Made by a program: the position numbers and the translations under genes
Part shown: in pieces, positions 1-6,587 of the stretch
Layout: the number at the start of each line of letters is the position of its first letter
Numbering within the stretch: the stretch's first letter is position 1
The notes under the pieces: model-generated
Told to the model about the DNA's origin: nothing
Databases searched by the model: none
The model's input: the letters and a program-made list of their open reading frames with translations, nothing else
Source of the DNA: a virus
Length of the DNA stretch: 44,125 bases
Virus record (IMG/VR): IMGVR_UViG_3300023082_000016
Coordinates: 1 to 44,125 of that record
Reading direction: 5' to 3' (one strand)

Positions 1-285
1 GACGTAAAGTGAGGTTATGAGCTGCTGATTTGTGAGTGTGGCCATGTGTTTCGTCCGTGGGGGGGGTCAAAGGACACCATATTGCCACTATCGCCCCAGC
101 GTATGGAAGATGGAAGGCACACACCACCTGTGCACGCAATTCCAGCGCCAACAGCTCCATCAAGAACGGTTCAACCGTAGGCCGTTCGCGCTCACCAGCC
201 AGCACCAGCGCCAACTGGTCGTAGGTGTAAGCACAGACCAGCGAGCGCCGGGCGTGGAAGACCTCACGCAAAAGTCACGCACATG
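1..285. other. Left flank, no gene recognised
   Basis: This is flanking DNA outside the left att. The minus strand has a reading frame open across most of the stretch with plausible amino-acid composition, but it has no convincing start and I do not recognise the product. A short element TCACGCAAAAGTCAC (264-278) resembles the arm-type repeats inside the prophage. It may be host DNA or the end of a neighbouring related element. Confidence 0.5.
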
Positions 286-313
286 AAAAAGCCCGATACT
301 GTGAATATCGGGC
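286..313 (-). terminator. Rho-independent terminator after the tRNA-Pro 3' end
   Basis: On the minus strand, an 8-bp stem GCCCGATA/TATCGGGC with a 7-nt loop is followed by TTTTT. It stands just past the CCA of the tRNA fragment and would end its transcript. The right att has an analogous but different hairpin at the same place, so the phage replaces the terminator when it integrates. Confidence 0.7.
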
Positions 314-432
314 TAAGTCATTGAATTAAATGGTCGGGACGGAGTGATTCGAACACTCGACCCCTTGCACCCCATGCAAGCAAATGGGCCTACAGCCCAG
401 TAAACACAAGGTTCTTCGATTGGCGCTCGCTG
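311..432. repeat. Left attachment-site direct repeat (attL)
   Basis: This 122-bp stretch is identical to 44004-44125. It includes the 3' 50 nt of a tRNA-Pro(GGG) on the minus strand (331-380), then a small inverted repeat (TGGGC/GCCCA, about 386-400). The bases before it (283-310, ATGAAAAAGCC and a GCCCGATA/TATCGGGC hairpin) have the same layout as the bases before the right copy but a different hairpin. The minimal crossover lies somewhere in the shared sequence, probably in the tRNA part. Confidence 0.85.
331..380 (-). tRNA. Partial tRNA-Pro(GGG), 3' half, in attL core
   Basis: Read on the minus strand, the sequence has an anticodon stem CTTGC/GCAAG around the loop ATGGGGT (anticodon GGG), a variable loop, a T-arm GAGTG-TTCGAAT-CACTC, an acceptor 3' strand CGTCCCG, discriminator A and encoded CCA. 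No D-arm or acceptor 5' strand lies upstream: at 381 the sequence turns into unrelated DNA. It is therefore only the 3' end of the tRNA, the usual target of tyrosine integrases. The hairpin GCCCGATA/TATCGGGC followed by T5 on the minus strand (286-313) would be its terminator. Confidence 0.75.
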
Positions 433-469
433 CAACGATGCCCAACCGTGTTTTACAGTGATTACCGAT

Positions 470-487
470 GTCACTCGGAAAGTCACT
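470..487. promoter_or_regulatory. Putative integrase arm-type site, P' side
   Basis: GTCACTCGGAAAGTCACT holds two GTCACT units 12 bp apart. It lies about 90 bp inside the left core. A copy with one mismatch lies at 43956-43973, just inside the other core. Paired short repeats at both prophage ends, outside the tRNA core, are what arm-binding sites of tyrosine integrases look like. The function is inferred. Confidence 0.55.
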
Positions 488-532
488 CAGCCTTTTTGGC
501 TCCTTCCCCGGCGTCCTGCCGACCGAACACAA

Positions 533-772
533 TCACCCCTTCCGCTCTGCCAGCCACTCCTGAGTTTCAAGCTCGGCCTTCACGTGCTCCAGGGCAGCGT
601 CGGCAAGCTCCAGCATCTCGCGCAATTCCTCTTCATCTATTACGCCCAATCTCGCCAGCGCATTGGCGTGACCCAGCAACTCACCATGCCAGTGATCAGT
701 CGCGCATTCCCGCCGCGCCTCATGGTCGAGGTGGTCGTTCCATATCTTCAGCTCACGCTCTTTGACATCCAT
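533..772 (-). CDS. Small acidic protein downstream of UmuD'-like gene
   Basis: The product is 79 aa and I do not recognise it. It is highly charged, with a helical C-terminal half (IDEEELREMLELADAALEH) and no membrane segment or signal peptide. I chose the ATG at 772, 4 bp after the stop of the UmuD'-like gene, with AGTAGGTGT before it; the longer frame to 835 would overlap that gene. The tight spacing implies co-transcription from the LexA-controlled promoter, so it is probably SOS-induced too. It could be a partner or modulator of the UmuD'-like protein, but nothing in the sequence proves this. Confidence 0.7.
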   Translation of the reverse strand: MDVKERELKIWNDHLDHEARRECATDHWHGELLGHANALARLGVIDEEELREMLELADAALEHVKAELETQEWLAERKG

Positions 773-776
773 ACAC

Positions 777-1121
777 CTACTCCCCGTCATGATCCCGAAT
801 GCTATGAGTGACCACGCCCCACACTTCGAATTCATCCGACTCCAGAATGTACCGGTCCGGATAGGCCTTGTTGCCTGATCGAAGGATGGGCTGGCCGCAT
901 GACGATCGGGCCAGGTACTTCACCGTCGGCTCCTGGTTGATGACGCCGATGACGATAGACCCCGGCACCGCCTCCCGACCCTTATCGACGATCAGCAGGT
1001 CACCGCTGAATATCCCGGCACCTATCATGCTGTCGCCCTCGCATTTCACAAGGTATGTTCCAGGTGCACGGAGTTTGAGCAGCTGGTCAAGGGATATTTC
1101 AAGATGATCGGGTGCGTCCAT
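777..1121 (-). CDS. UmuD'-like S24 family protein (SOS-controlled)
   Basis: The product is 114 aa of the LexA/UmuD S24 peptidase fold. The Ser motif GDSMIGAGI (Ser31) and the Lys motif EPTVKYL (Lys68) are 37 residues apart, the same spacing as Ser60-Lys97 of E. coli UmuD. The protein starts where UmuD' starts: the N-terminal arm with the cleavage site is missing and the length matches processed UmuD' (115 aa). A longer frame to 1265 exists, but its extra residues look non-coding and would cover the LexA box at 1135-1150, so the ATG at 1121 is preferred. No UmuC is in the window. It may form mixed dimers with host UmuD/UmuC and alter mutagenic repair after DNA damage; this is inference. Confidence 0.85.
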   Translation of the reverse strand: MDAPDHLEISLDQLLKLRAPGTYLVKCEGDSMIGAGIFSGDLLIVDKGREAVPGSIVIGVINQEPTVKYLARSSCGQPILRSGNKAYPDRYILESDEFEVWGVVTHSIRDHDGE

Positions 1122-1134
1122 GACGAAGACTCTA

Positions 1135-1150
1135 CTGTATGGGCGTACAG
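1135..1150 (-). promoter_or_regulatory. LexA (SOS) box
   Basis: CTGTATGGGCGTACAG is a perfect CTGT-N8-ACAG, in the wider context TACTGT...ACAGTT. It ends 13 bp before the chosen start of the UmuD'-like gene, so bound LexA would block transcription or initiation. Confidence 0.85.
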
Positions 1151-1284
1151 TTAAATCGAGCACAGGAATCGGGTCAATACTGGATGAGCGGGTTTGCGAC
1201 GGGTGACCAGAACGGTCGGAGGGGGTGCGGCGAGGCGCGGTGCCGGTTGCGTTATAATGAGGCATTGTTTAGCGAGGTGACGCG

Positions 1285-1662
1285 GTGGAATTTTCAGAGC
1301 TTGCAGGCAAGACGCTCACATCCGTAGCAGGCGCCGAGAAAGGCAGCGCGGAGGTCGTCTTCACCGCGACGGACGGGGATTCATACCGGCTATACGATTC
1401 AGAAGCTGACAACGATAACGCTTTTGAGATATGGCTTGAGGATGTTGAGGGTGATATCGCGGACTTGATCGACTCCCCCATTACCATTGCCGAGGTCTCC
1501 AGCGGCTCCAGCCCGTCTGGCGACGATGAGTTTGCCATCTGGGCTTTCTACCGGCTTGCCACGGCCAAAGGGATGGTTACGTTTCGTTGGTGCGGGCATT
1601 CGAATGGGCACTATGGTGAGTTGGCCGAATTTGAGGTCGTTGCCGCCCCAGGGAATTGGTAG
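1285..1662 (+). CDS. DUF7448-like hypothetical protein
   Basis: The product is 125 aa and cytoplasmic, with no signal or membrane segment. It opens with FSELAGKTLTSV, continues with DGDSYRLYDSEAD, then an acidic EDVEGDIADLIDSPITIAEE-like stretch. This resembles the small phage proteins grouped as DUF7448 (function unknown); the assignment is from memory of that pattern. The start is GTG at 1285 with GCGAGGTGA before it. A TATAAT hexamer lies at 1253-1258, though without a good -35. It runs opposite to the late operon and next to the SOS gene, so it is probably an independently expressed accessory (moron) gene. Confidence 0.7.
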   Translation: MEFSELAGKTLTSVAGAEKGSAEVVFTATDGDSYRLYDSEADNDNAFEIWLEDVEGDIADLIDSPITIAEVSSGSSPSGDDEFAIWAFYRLATAKGMVTFRWCGHSNGHYGELAEFEVVAAPGNW

Positions 1663-1670
1663 ACCCGAGC

Positions 1671-2261
1671 CTATTTGTCAGGGCGCGTCACTGTGCCAGG
1701 CGCAACAGCGAAGTCAGTGATGGCGGCGTTCTGCTTCTGCGACTCTTTGGTCATGCCGAACCAAAAGCCCATCACCTGTTTCAGCTCACCAAACCATAGG
1801 CCGATCACGGTACCCACGGTAAGACTTGCCGTCGGGTCGGTCAGGATGTCCTTGTTCCAACCCATGAAGATCGCGGCAATGATGAGCAAGGTTCCGATCA
1901 GAACTGTGAGGGTAACGGCCGGCCGGATGAAATCTCTTGGCTGCGATGCTGCCAGCTTACGTGCGCTGTCACGGTCCGCGGCTTCTGCTGCGTACTGGCT
2001 GGCCTCTGCCTGGAGCCGGTTGTTCTCGGCGGTCACCGCGAGTTGCTGCAGCTGCACCTTGGCGTTGGTCTGCAATTCCTGGATGCGCACCAGGGCGTCC
2101 GGGTTGTTTGCCAGTGCAGCATTCACCGCGTCCGGATCATTTGTCACGCCGAGCGCACTGGATACCAGAGCCCCTACTGCCGCCCCGGCCGGGCCGCCGA
2201 GCAATGTGCCGACAGTTGGTGCTGCTGCGCCGATGATTCGGCCGATGTCTGACCAGTTCAT
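1671..2261 (-). CDS. 3TM-type holin
   Basis: The product is 196 aa. An N-terminal Gly/Ala-rich segment (about 6-38) is followed by a charged, Gln-rich coiled region (about 55-105). Two hydrophobic segments come next (about 112-132, PAVTLTVLIGTLLIIAAIF; about 146-168, LTVGTVIGLWFGELKQVMGFWF). This order matches the 3TM holin family (PF11351, also in gene transfer agents). It overlaps the end of the GH108 endolysin gene by 4 bp (ATGA), so the two are translationally coupled. It would make membrane lesions that release the endolysin. A lambda-type holin candidate also exists at 24125-24448, so which one sets lysis timing is open. Confidence 0.8.
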   Translation of the reverse strand: MNWSDIGRIIGAAAPTVGTLLGGPAGAAVGALVSSALGVTNDPDAVNAALANNPDALVRIQELQTNAKVQLQQLAVTAENNRLQAEASQYAAEAADRDSARKLAASQPRDFIRPAVTLTVLIGTLLIIAAIFMGWNKDILTDPTASLTVGTVIGLWFGELKQVMGFWFGMTKESQKQNAAITDFAVAPGTVTRPDK

Positions 2262-2776
2262 GCGTCTACCGCCCCATATTGAAGGTTGCCTGCGACTCGA
2301 TTGGTCCAGCCCTTGCCGTACGTGGCGAAGGTGGTCAGTTTGGTGATGAACAGCAGGCGCTCGGCATTCAGGCGCATGATGACGTCAGTCACGGTCATGG
2401 CCTTGACGGCTGCGATAGACAGCGGGCCGATCTGTCCGTCATCTGCCACGCCAGCGGCGCGCTGTAGCATGCGGATGGCATTACCGTTGCCATTGTTCAC
2501 GGCGATGTCGAACAGTTGATACGCGACGGCAGAGTCGTACTGGTCGGCCTTGGCTCGATCCCAGAAGTCGCGCTTGTAGATCACTCTGGCCTGCTCAACG
2601 GTCAGGTTCTTGATGTCCAGCGTCGGATAGCTCATCGCCGATATGCCGAACTTGGTGCCTTTCAGCTCGCCTTGACCGATGACGCCGGTAGTCCAGTTGC
2701 CACGGTCTTTGGGGTCAGCGCCGAATCCGCCTTCGTGCCCCACTACCCGCTCAAACGCTAAATCGAATCCGGTCAT
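2258..2776 (-). CDS. GH108 endolysin (N-acetylmuramidase)
   Basis: The product is 172 aa of the GH108 family: an N-terminal catalytic domain with the VVGHEGGF motif (catalytic Glu in EGG) and a C-terminal peptidoglycan-binding region (about 95-172, MLQRAAGVADDGQIGPLSI). It would cut the glycan backbone of peptidoglycan at lysis. It has no signal peptide, so it depends on a holin. I chose the ATG at 2776 because TGGAG stands 7-8 nt before it; a start at 2794 would lie inside the hairpin/T7 module. The downstream 3TM holin overlaps by 4 bp. Rz/Rz1 and another holin are 21 kb away at the start of the late operon. Confidence 0.92.
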   Translation of the reverse strand: MTGFDLAFERVVGHEGGFGADPKDRGNWTTGVIGQGELKGTKFGISAMSYPTLDIKNLTVEQARVIYKRDFWDRAKADQYDSAVAYQLFDIAVNNGNGNAIRMLQRAAGVADDGQIGPLSIAAVKAMTVTDVIMRLNAERLLFITKLTTFATYGKGWTNRVAGNLQYGAVDA

Positions 2777-2792
2777 GCTTTTCTCCAGGCAC

Positions 2793-2812
2793 AAAAAAAC
2801 CGCTCAAGGCGG
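2793..2812 (-). terminator. Intergenic hairpin with T7 before endolysin
   Basis: On the minus strand a short stem CCGC/GCGG is followed by seven T and GTGCCTGGAGAAA, leading into the endolysin ribosome binding site. The same arrangement precedes the tape measure, tail tube and scaffold genes. It could be a leaky terminator, an mRNA-end stabiliser or a processing site. Confidence 0.6.
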
Positions 2813-2835
2813 CTGGGTGCTCAGTGTTTCGGTTA

Positions 2836-3285
2836 TCAGATGGGGTTGAAGGCGAGCATGTACTTGCACTGGATGGCCAGCGCACCCGGCGAATAGATAG
2901 AAGGGTTCGGCAGCCCAAGTGCACTGGCGCACCACTCGGAACAGAACTGCGACTTCTCGTCAGTCCGACCCCGGTTGAATAGCTGGCTGCCGATCATCGA
3001 GAACCAGCCGTAGGTATTGGCGTCGGTCATCTCGAAGTACGCGCGGATGCGGTCTGGGTTGGCCTGCGGGATGTCGATCACGTCCCACTTGGCCGGGTCC
3101 AGGTCAATGTCATGCTCGCCATTGCCGACCGCCTTGCTGCGCACCCCTTTATCCATGATCGAACTGGAATAGCACAGGCCATCGACCACCAGCTCACAAT
3201 GGCTATAGATCGATCCCGACCACAGGCAGATGAAGCGGCTGCCAATCCGCGTGTCGTTCTTGCGCAGAGCGAGTTGGACGGTCAT
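2836..3285 (-). CDS. Permuted papain-like (YiiX/NlpC-P60 type) cysteine peptidase
   Basis: The product is 149 aa. A conserved His comes early (YSHCELVVDG, about 30-40) and a catalytic-type Cys late (FCSEWCASALG, about 118-128). This His-before-Cys order is that of permuted NlpC/P60-like amidases related to YiiX (Peptidase C92). It lies between the fibre genes and the endolysin. In a tail context it may cleave a peptide or amide bond in the cell wall during DNA entry, or modify fibres. The ATG at 3285 is chosen; the longer frame to 3489 is shadow sequence. It starts 3 bp after the previous stop, so it belongs to the late operon. Confidence 0.75.
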   Translation of the reverse strand: MTVQLALRKNDTRIGSRFICLWSGSIYSHCELVVDGLCYSSSIMDKGVRSKAVGNGEHDIDLDPAKWDVIDIPQANPDRIRAYFEMTDANTYGWFSMIGSQLFNRGRTDEKSQFCSEWCASALGLPNPSIYSPGALAIQCKYMLAFNPI

Positions 3286-3287
3286 GG

Positions 3288-3920
3288 CTATGCCCCCGGC
3301 AGTGTGTAATTGATGGTGATGGCGTTCAGTTGCTCGGCGGTCGTGGCTGCGGCAATCAGATCGCCCAGATACTGCCGACGGCCAGTCAGAAACGCAGACG
3401 CCTGAGCAAATGCCGTGACCTTCGCCAAAGTGCGGGCCAGATATTCGTCGCGGTTGATGCCTCGGACCTGCGCCGCCATGGTGATCCATGGAGTTTCAAC
3501 GGTTTTATCCGCCGCCCATGCCACGACTTCAGCGCGCTGGCGCTCCCATGTCTGGATCTCTGCCGCTGGGTAGTCGGCAGTCATGAGTCCGATTGCTTCC
3601 TCATAGACGCGGTTGTTTTCGTCAACCTTGAGCGGGCGAATAGCCTCAGCGGCTTGGCTGATCTCCGCCTTGGTCATGGCAACCTGTTTGCGGGCGACCT
3701 GCACGACCTTGCGCTCAGTGTCGATGATGAAGACTTCTGCGCCCCATTTCTTATTGGTGCCCAGTTCGCCTTCGGTGTTTTCCTCGGGCCACCATGCGGC
3801 ACCCTGCACGCCCAGCACCGGATCGGTCCATGACAGGTCAACCAGCGACTCAGGCAGCAGGCCAACCAGAAATGCCGGAATGGGCTCGCGCGTGGCGATG
3901 CCGTTTTCAACCTTTACCAT
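3288..3920 (-). CDS. Tail fibre assembly/DUF4376-like protein
   Basis: The product is 210 aa. The C-terminal half has the pattern WERQRAEVVAWAADK then RGINRDEYLARTLAKV, typical of the DUF4376 helical domain often found at the end of tail-fibre-associated proteins. The N-terminal half has aromatic-rich segments (AAWWPEEN, KKWGAEVF). It overlaps the end of the fibre tip gene by 7 bp. Probable role: a fibre-linked structural protein or a chaperone for the glycine-rich fibre tip. Confidence 0.75.
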   Translation of the reverse strand: MVKVENGIATREPIPAFLVGLLPESLVDLSWTDPVLGVQGAAWWPEENTEGELGTNKKWGAEVFIIDTERKVVQVARKQVAMTKAEISQAAEAIRPLKVDENNRVYEEAIGLMTADYPAAEIQTWERQRAEVVAWAADKTVETPWITMAAQVRGINRDEYLARTLAKVTAFAQASAFLTGRRQYLGDLIAAATTAEQLNAITINYTLPGA

Positions 3921-4735
3921 AATTCAATCCTCACGCCGCCTTGGCCGCCGAAACCACGCACTGTTGGAGAGCAGCCACCGCCGCCGCCCCATTTTCCGCC
4001 ATACCCGGTGCCAATTGGAGCAGGCGAGCCAAACGGGTAAACAGCATCGCCAGCGCTGAAGAATGAAGGAACTGTTGCGCCAAACCCGGGCGATCCACCA
4101 GCTAAAACACCCCCGCCGCCACCTGCAAGGAAGGATCCAGTAGAGCCACCGCCACCACTTCCCGCGCTGCCAGAAGAGGGGCTTCCGGGCAATCGGCCAT
4201 CTCCACCATTGCCACCATTTCCGTCGTAACCTGCGGCTCCGCCCCCTCCTCCCGCGCCAGCAGCAAAGATTCCGCCCGATCCACCAGACCAGTTGTCTGC
4301 GCCACCACTACCTATACCGCCAAGCGCTCTTTCGCCAGCGAGGGATGTTTGCCCGCCAGTTGCCACCAATTTATACGCGCCAAAATCGGCAGTAGATGTT
4401 CCGCCATTAGTCGCCCCCACCGACGGTCCGCCAGCGAGATAAGCAATTGTTGCTCCAGGTGTAACAGGCAGGATAGGAGACCTCGATAGGCCGCCCCCGC
4501 CTCCGCCAGCCCCCTGGTTCGTTGCCGAATAACCGCTCCCGCCGCCGCCGACAACAGTCACCCTGAAGAATGAAAACTCAGGGGGTATAGGGTAAACACC
4601 GCTGATGACAGGAAATGCCCCATTTGGGCTCGCTAGAAAATCGACAACCACAGGATCTTTAGGTGGGCCGCCAGCCGACTTCCTTGGTCTTGCGAGGGGG
4701 TTACCGAGCGGATTACCCAGCTCACGCGCGCCCAT
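3914..4735 (-). CDS. Glycine-rich tail fibre tip / receptor-binding protein
   Basis: The product is 273 aa. Residues about 55-273 are dominated by Gly runs (GGGGSG, GAGGGGGG, GGGGG) and end in GGQGGVRIELW, the usual close of phage glycine-rich receptor-binding tips, in which polyglycine helices pack in a sandwich and loops between them read the host surface. I chose the ATG at 4735, which overlaps the previous stop as TAATG; the frame could start at 4750. It would be the host-range determinant at the end of the fibre. The cell-surface receptor cannot be read from sequence. Confidence 0.8.
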   Translation of the reverse strand: MGARELGNPLGNPLARPRKSAGGPPKDPVVVDFLASPNGAFPVISGVYPIPPEFSFFRVTVVGGGGSGYSATNQGAGGGGGGLSRSPILPVTPGATIAYLAGGPSVGATNGGTSTADFGAYKLVATGGQTSLAGERALGGIGSGGADNWSGGSGGIFAAGAGGGGGAAGYDGNGGNGGDGRLPGSPSSGSAGSGGGGSTGSFLAGGGGGVLAGGSPGFGATVPSFFSAGDAVYPFGSPAPIGTGYGGKWGGGGGCSPTVRGFGGQGGVRIELW

Positions 4736-5154
4736 TAGTAATCCATCCATTCAGCGTAGAAGGCGATGCCAGCCGCCAGCGCGACCTGTGTACCGGCGTA
4801 AATCTTGTCGCCAGATTCCAGTCGCATCGGGCTTTCAGGGCTGATGTTTGGGAAGTTGGTTTCAGGTGTAGCCGTGGTGACGGCCGATGTATAGGCAGCC
4901 ATCAGCTCTGAGTCGATTGGCATATAGATAGTTGGGGCTGCGGATTTCACCAGAAACAGTGAAAGCGCTGATGCGGTCACAGTTGCACGTGGGGTTGCGG
5001 TGATCTTAGTGACCACTGCCCCGTCAGATCCGGCCGTCACGAGCAAAATAGCCCCCGTAACCGTGCTGGTCCCGAGCCCGCCCAGTGCAGCAGTTGCAAC
5101 ATCGGCTTTCGTTTTTGGAGTCTGCGCGAACGGAGCTGTATAAATCTTGGCCAT
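4735..5154 (-). CDS. Hypothetical virion protein between fibre genes
   Basis: The product is 139 aa, rich in Ala, Thr and Val, with beta-strand-like alternation and no signal peptide. The ending (GDKIYAGTQVALAAGIAFYAEWMDY) resembles small trimeric decoration or fibre-associated proteins of Pseudomonas phages. I do not recognise a named family. It sits between the coiled-coil fibre (stop 9 bp upstream) and the glycine-rich tip (TAATG overlap), so a structural role in the fibre is likely. Confidence 0.75.
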   Translation of the reverse strand: MAKIYTAPFAQTPKTKADVATAALGGLGTSTVTGAILLVTAGSDGAVVTKITATPRATVTASALSLFLVKSAAPTIYMPIDSELMAAYTSAVTTATPETNFPNISPESPMRLESGDKIYAGTQVALAAGIAFYAEWMDY

Positions 5155-5163
5155 GGTGATTCC

Positions 5164-5688
5164 TTAAAATAAGAGCGCGGTTGCGTGCATAGCTGCAAGC
5201 TGGGGGTTAGAGACCGGTTTGTTGATGTCTGCGGTGTTGTCGACGTTGCCAAGGGCCAGGTCGGCCTTAAGCAGGGTGACGTTGCCGCTTGTAGGGGTTT
5301 TTCCGTTGACGCTGGTAACAACGCCAGAACCAATGCCGGCAGCGGCATCTTCTGCACGCTGAGCGCTTGCAGAGGCCTCCGACGCTTTGGTTGCTGCCGT
5401 GCTCGCACTTGTGACCGCCTCGGCGGCTTTCGTCGTTGCCGTAGCGGCCGCTGGAACTGCTGCATTGGCCGCCGTGACTGCACTACTGGATGCGGTCGAA
5501 GCTGTGGAAGCACTCGATGCTGCGGCATTTTTCGATGTCAGGGCGGCAGCCGCACTCGCCTCAACCGAGCCAATGACGCCATTCATCTCTACCGAGAAGG
5601 TCGGCAGTTCTTCGCCGAAAAATCTGTCGGTATCAGCCTTAAATGTTGCTGCCGTCCTGTCGAGGAACGGTAGTGGTGTGATTGCCAT
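5164..5688 (-). CDS. Tail fibre shaft protein (Ala-rich coiled coil)
   Basis: The product is 174 aa. The N-terminus (FLDRTAATFKADTDRFFGEELP) is typical of short Pseudomonas phage fibre proteins. Residues about 42-118 are an Ala/Ser/Thr-rich heptad region (trimeric coiled coil). Then comes a T-S-G-N-V-T-L-L-K-ADL-LGNVDNTADINKPVS motif, common in side-tail fibres before a receptor or chaperone domain. Its ATG overlaps the previous stop region by one base. It probably forms the shaft that carries the two following gene products. Confidence 0.85.
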   Translation of the reverse strand: MAITPLPFLDRTAATFKADTDRFFGEELPTFSVEMNGVIGSVEASAAAALTSKNAAASSASTASTASSSAVTAANAAVPAAATATTKAAEAVTSASTAATKASEASASAQRAEDAAAGIGSGVVTSVNGKTPTSGNVTLLKADLALGNVDNTADINKPVSNPQLAAMHATALLF

Positions 5689-6587
5689 TAAATAAGGCCC
5701 TCGATATCAAGCGAGCAGAGCTGATAGGTTCGGTACGGGATTTCCATACTGAAACTGGTGAAGAATCCGTAAATAAGAAGCGGCTCGAAGCCCGCTACCT
5801 CTGTGCCGATGTAGACGCAAGGTGTGGCGCGCAACGCTGCCAGGGTGCGGTAGATGCGGTTGAAGCTGCCCGGCGTGATCATCATCGTGAAGCTGCCGTT
5901 CTTGCTGTAGGCGCGTTGGGTGATGACCAGATTCCCGAAGGCGTCGCGCTCCTTGCGGCTGTAGTCGTCAATCCCAACCTTGGCGCCGTTCTGCGTGCAG
6001 CCCAGATCAGCGACCAGTCCGGGTTTGATGACCCCGACTGACGCCTCACCGCTGGTTGTGGTGAGCGTTATCGAAAGCTCGGCGCTGGCATACTGGCTCG
6101 GCAGGTCGGTGACTACGATGTCCGTCCTGATATCCAGATCAGAGAAGAACCAGTCATAGATCGACTCAATGTCGCCCACTTCCAGATCGATCCTGTTCTG
6201 GTAGACGATCACGCCACCGGTGGCATCCTTCATCACCAGATCCACGTATCGCCCGGTCAGCTCAAACAGCGCGAGGCTGTCAGTGAAGCCGGTGCGCAGC
6301 GTGTAATTCAGTGGTGATGGGCCGGTAGCAAGGGTGCCCACCACGTTATCGAATGGAGCCCATTTTTCTGTTGGGCCAACGTCCAGCCAGTTTGTCGGGT
6401 CAAGCTCCGGGGCGACTGTTCCCGCCCCGAGCACCAGCCTTTCAAATATCTTGTGAACGTTGGTGCGCATCACCCTGAAGCCGACGGCGTAGGTCGTGCC
6501 ACTGACCCACGCTGGCTCATCATTTTCAGGGATCGACGAACTCACCATCATCGAATCCGTGATGAGGTGCGGTTTGATTACCTTCAT
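5688..6587 (-). CDS. Tail tip / baseplate protein after the tape measure
   Basis: The product is 299 aa. The N-terminus contains W-x-S-G-T-x-Y-x-x-G-x-x-V (about 27-40) and NWLDVGPTEKWAPFDN, a small carbohydrate-binding-like module seen in phage tail proteins. The rest is beta-rich. It follows the tape measure with a one-base overlap, the place of the distal tail / tail tip proteins. No lambda J-like giant protein is present, so this protein probably connects the tail tip and fibre. The exact role is inferred from position. Confidence 0.75.
   Translation of the reverse strand: MKVIKPHLITDSMMVSSSIPENDEPAWVSGTTYAVGFRVMRTNVHKIFERLVLGAGTVAPELDPTNWLDVGPTEKWAPFDNVVGTLATGPSPLNYTLRTGFTDSLALFELTGRYVDLVMKDATGGVIVYQNRIDLEVGDIESIYDWFFSDLDIRTDIVVTDLPSQYASAELSITLTTTSGEASVGVIKPGLVADLGCTQNGAKVGIDDYSRKERDAFGNLVITQRAYSKNGSFTMMITPGSFNRIYRTLAALRATPCVYIGTEVAGFEPLLIYGFFTSFSMEIPYRTYQLCSLDIEGLI

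Noticed and set aside
32-286. 84-codon plus-strand frame in the left flank
   Set aside because: No ribosome site, low-complexity G-run at its start and no protein pattern.
331-432. A complete tRNA gene at the left end
   Set aside because: Only the anticodon arm, T-arm and acceptor 3' strand are present; no D-arm or acceptor 5' strand follows within the next 60 nt on the minus strand.
1675-2346. 223-codon plus-strand frame over the holin and endolysin end
   Set aside because: Antisense to the 3TM holin, whose domain pattern is clear; the product shows no recognisable pattern.
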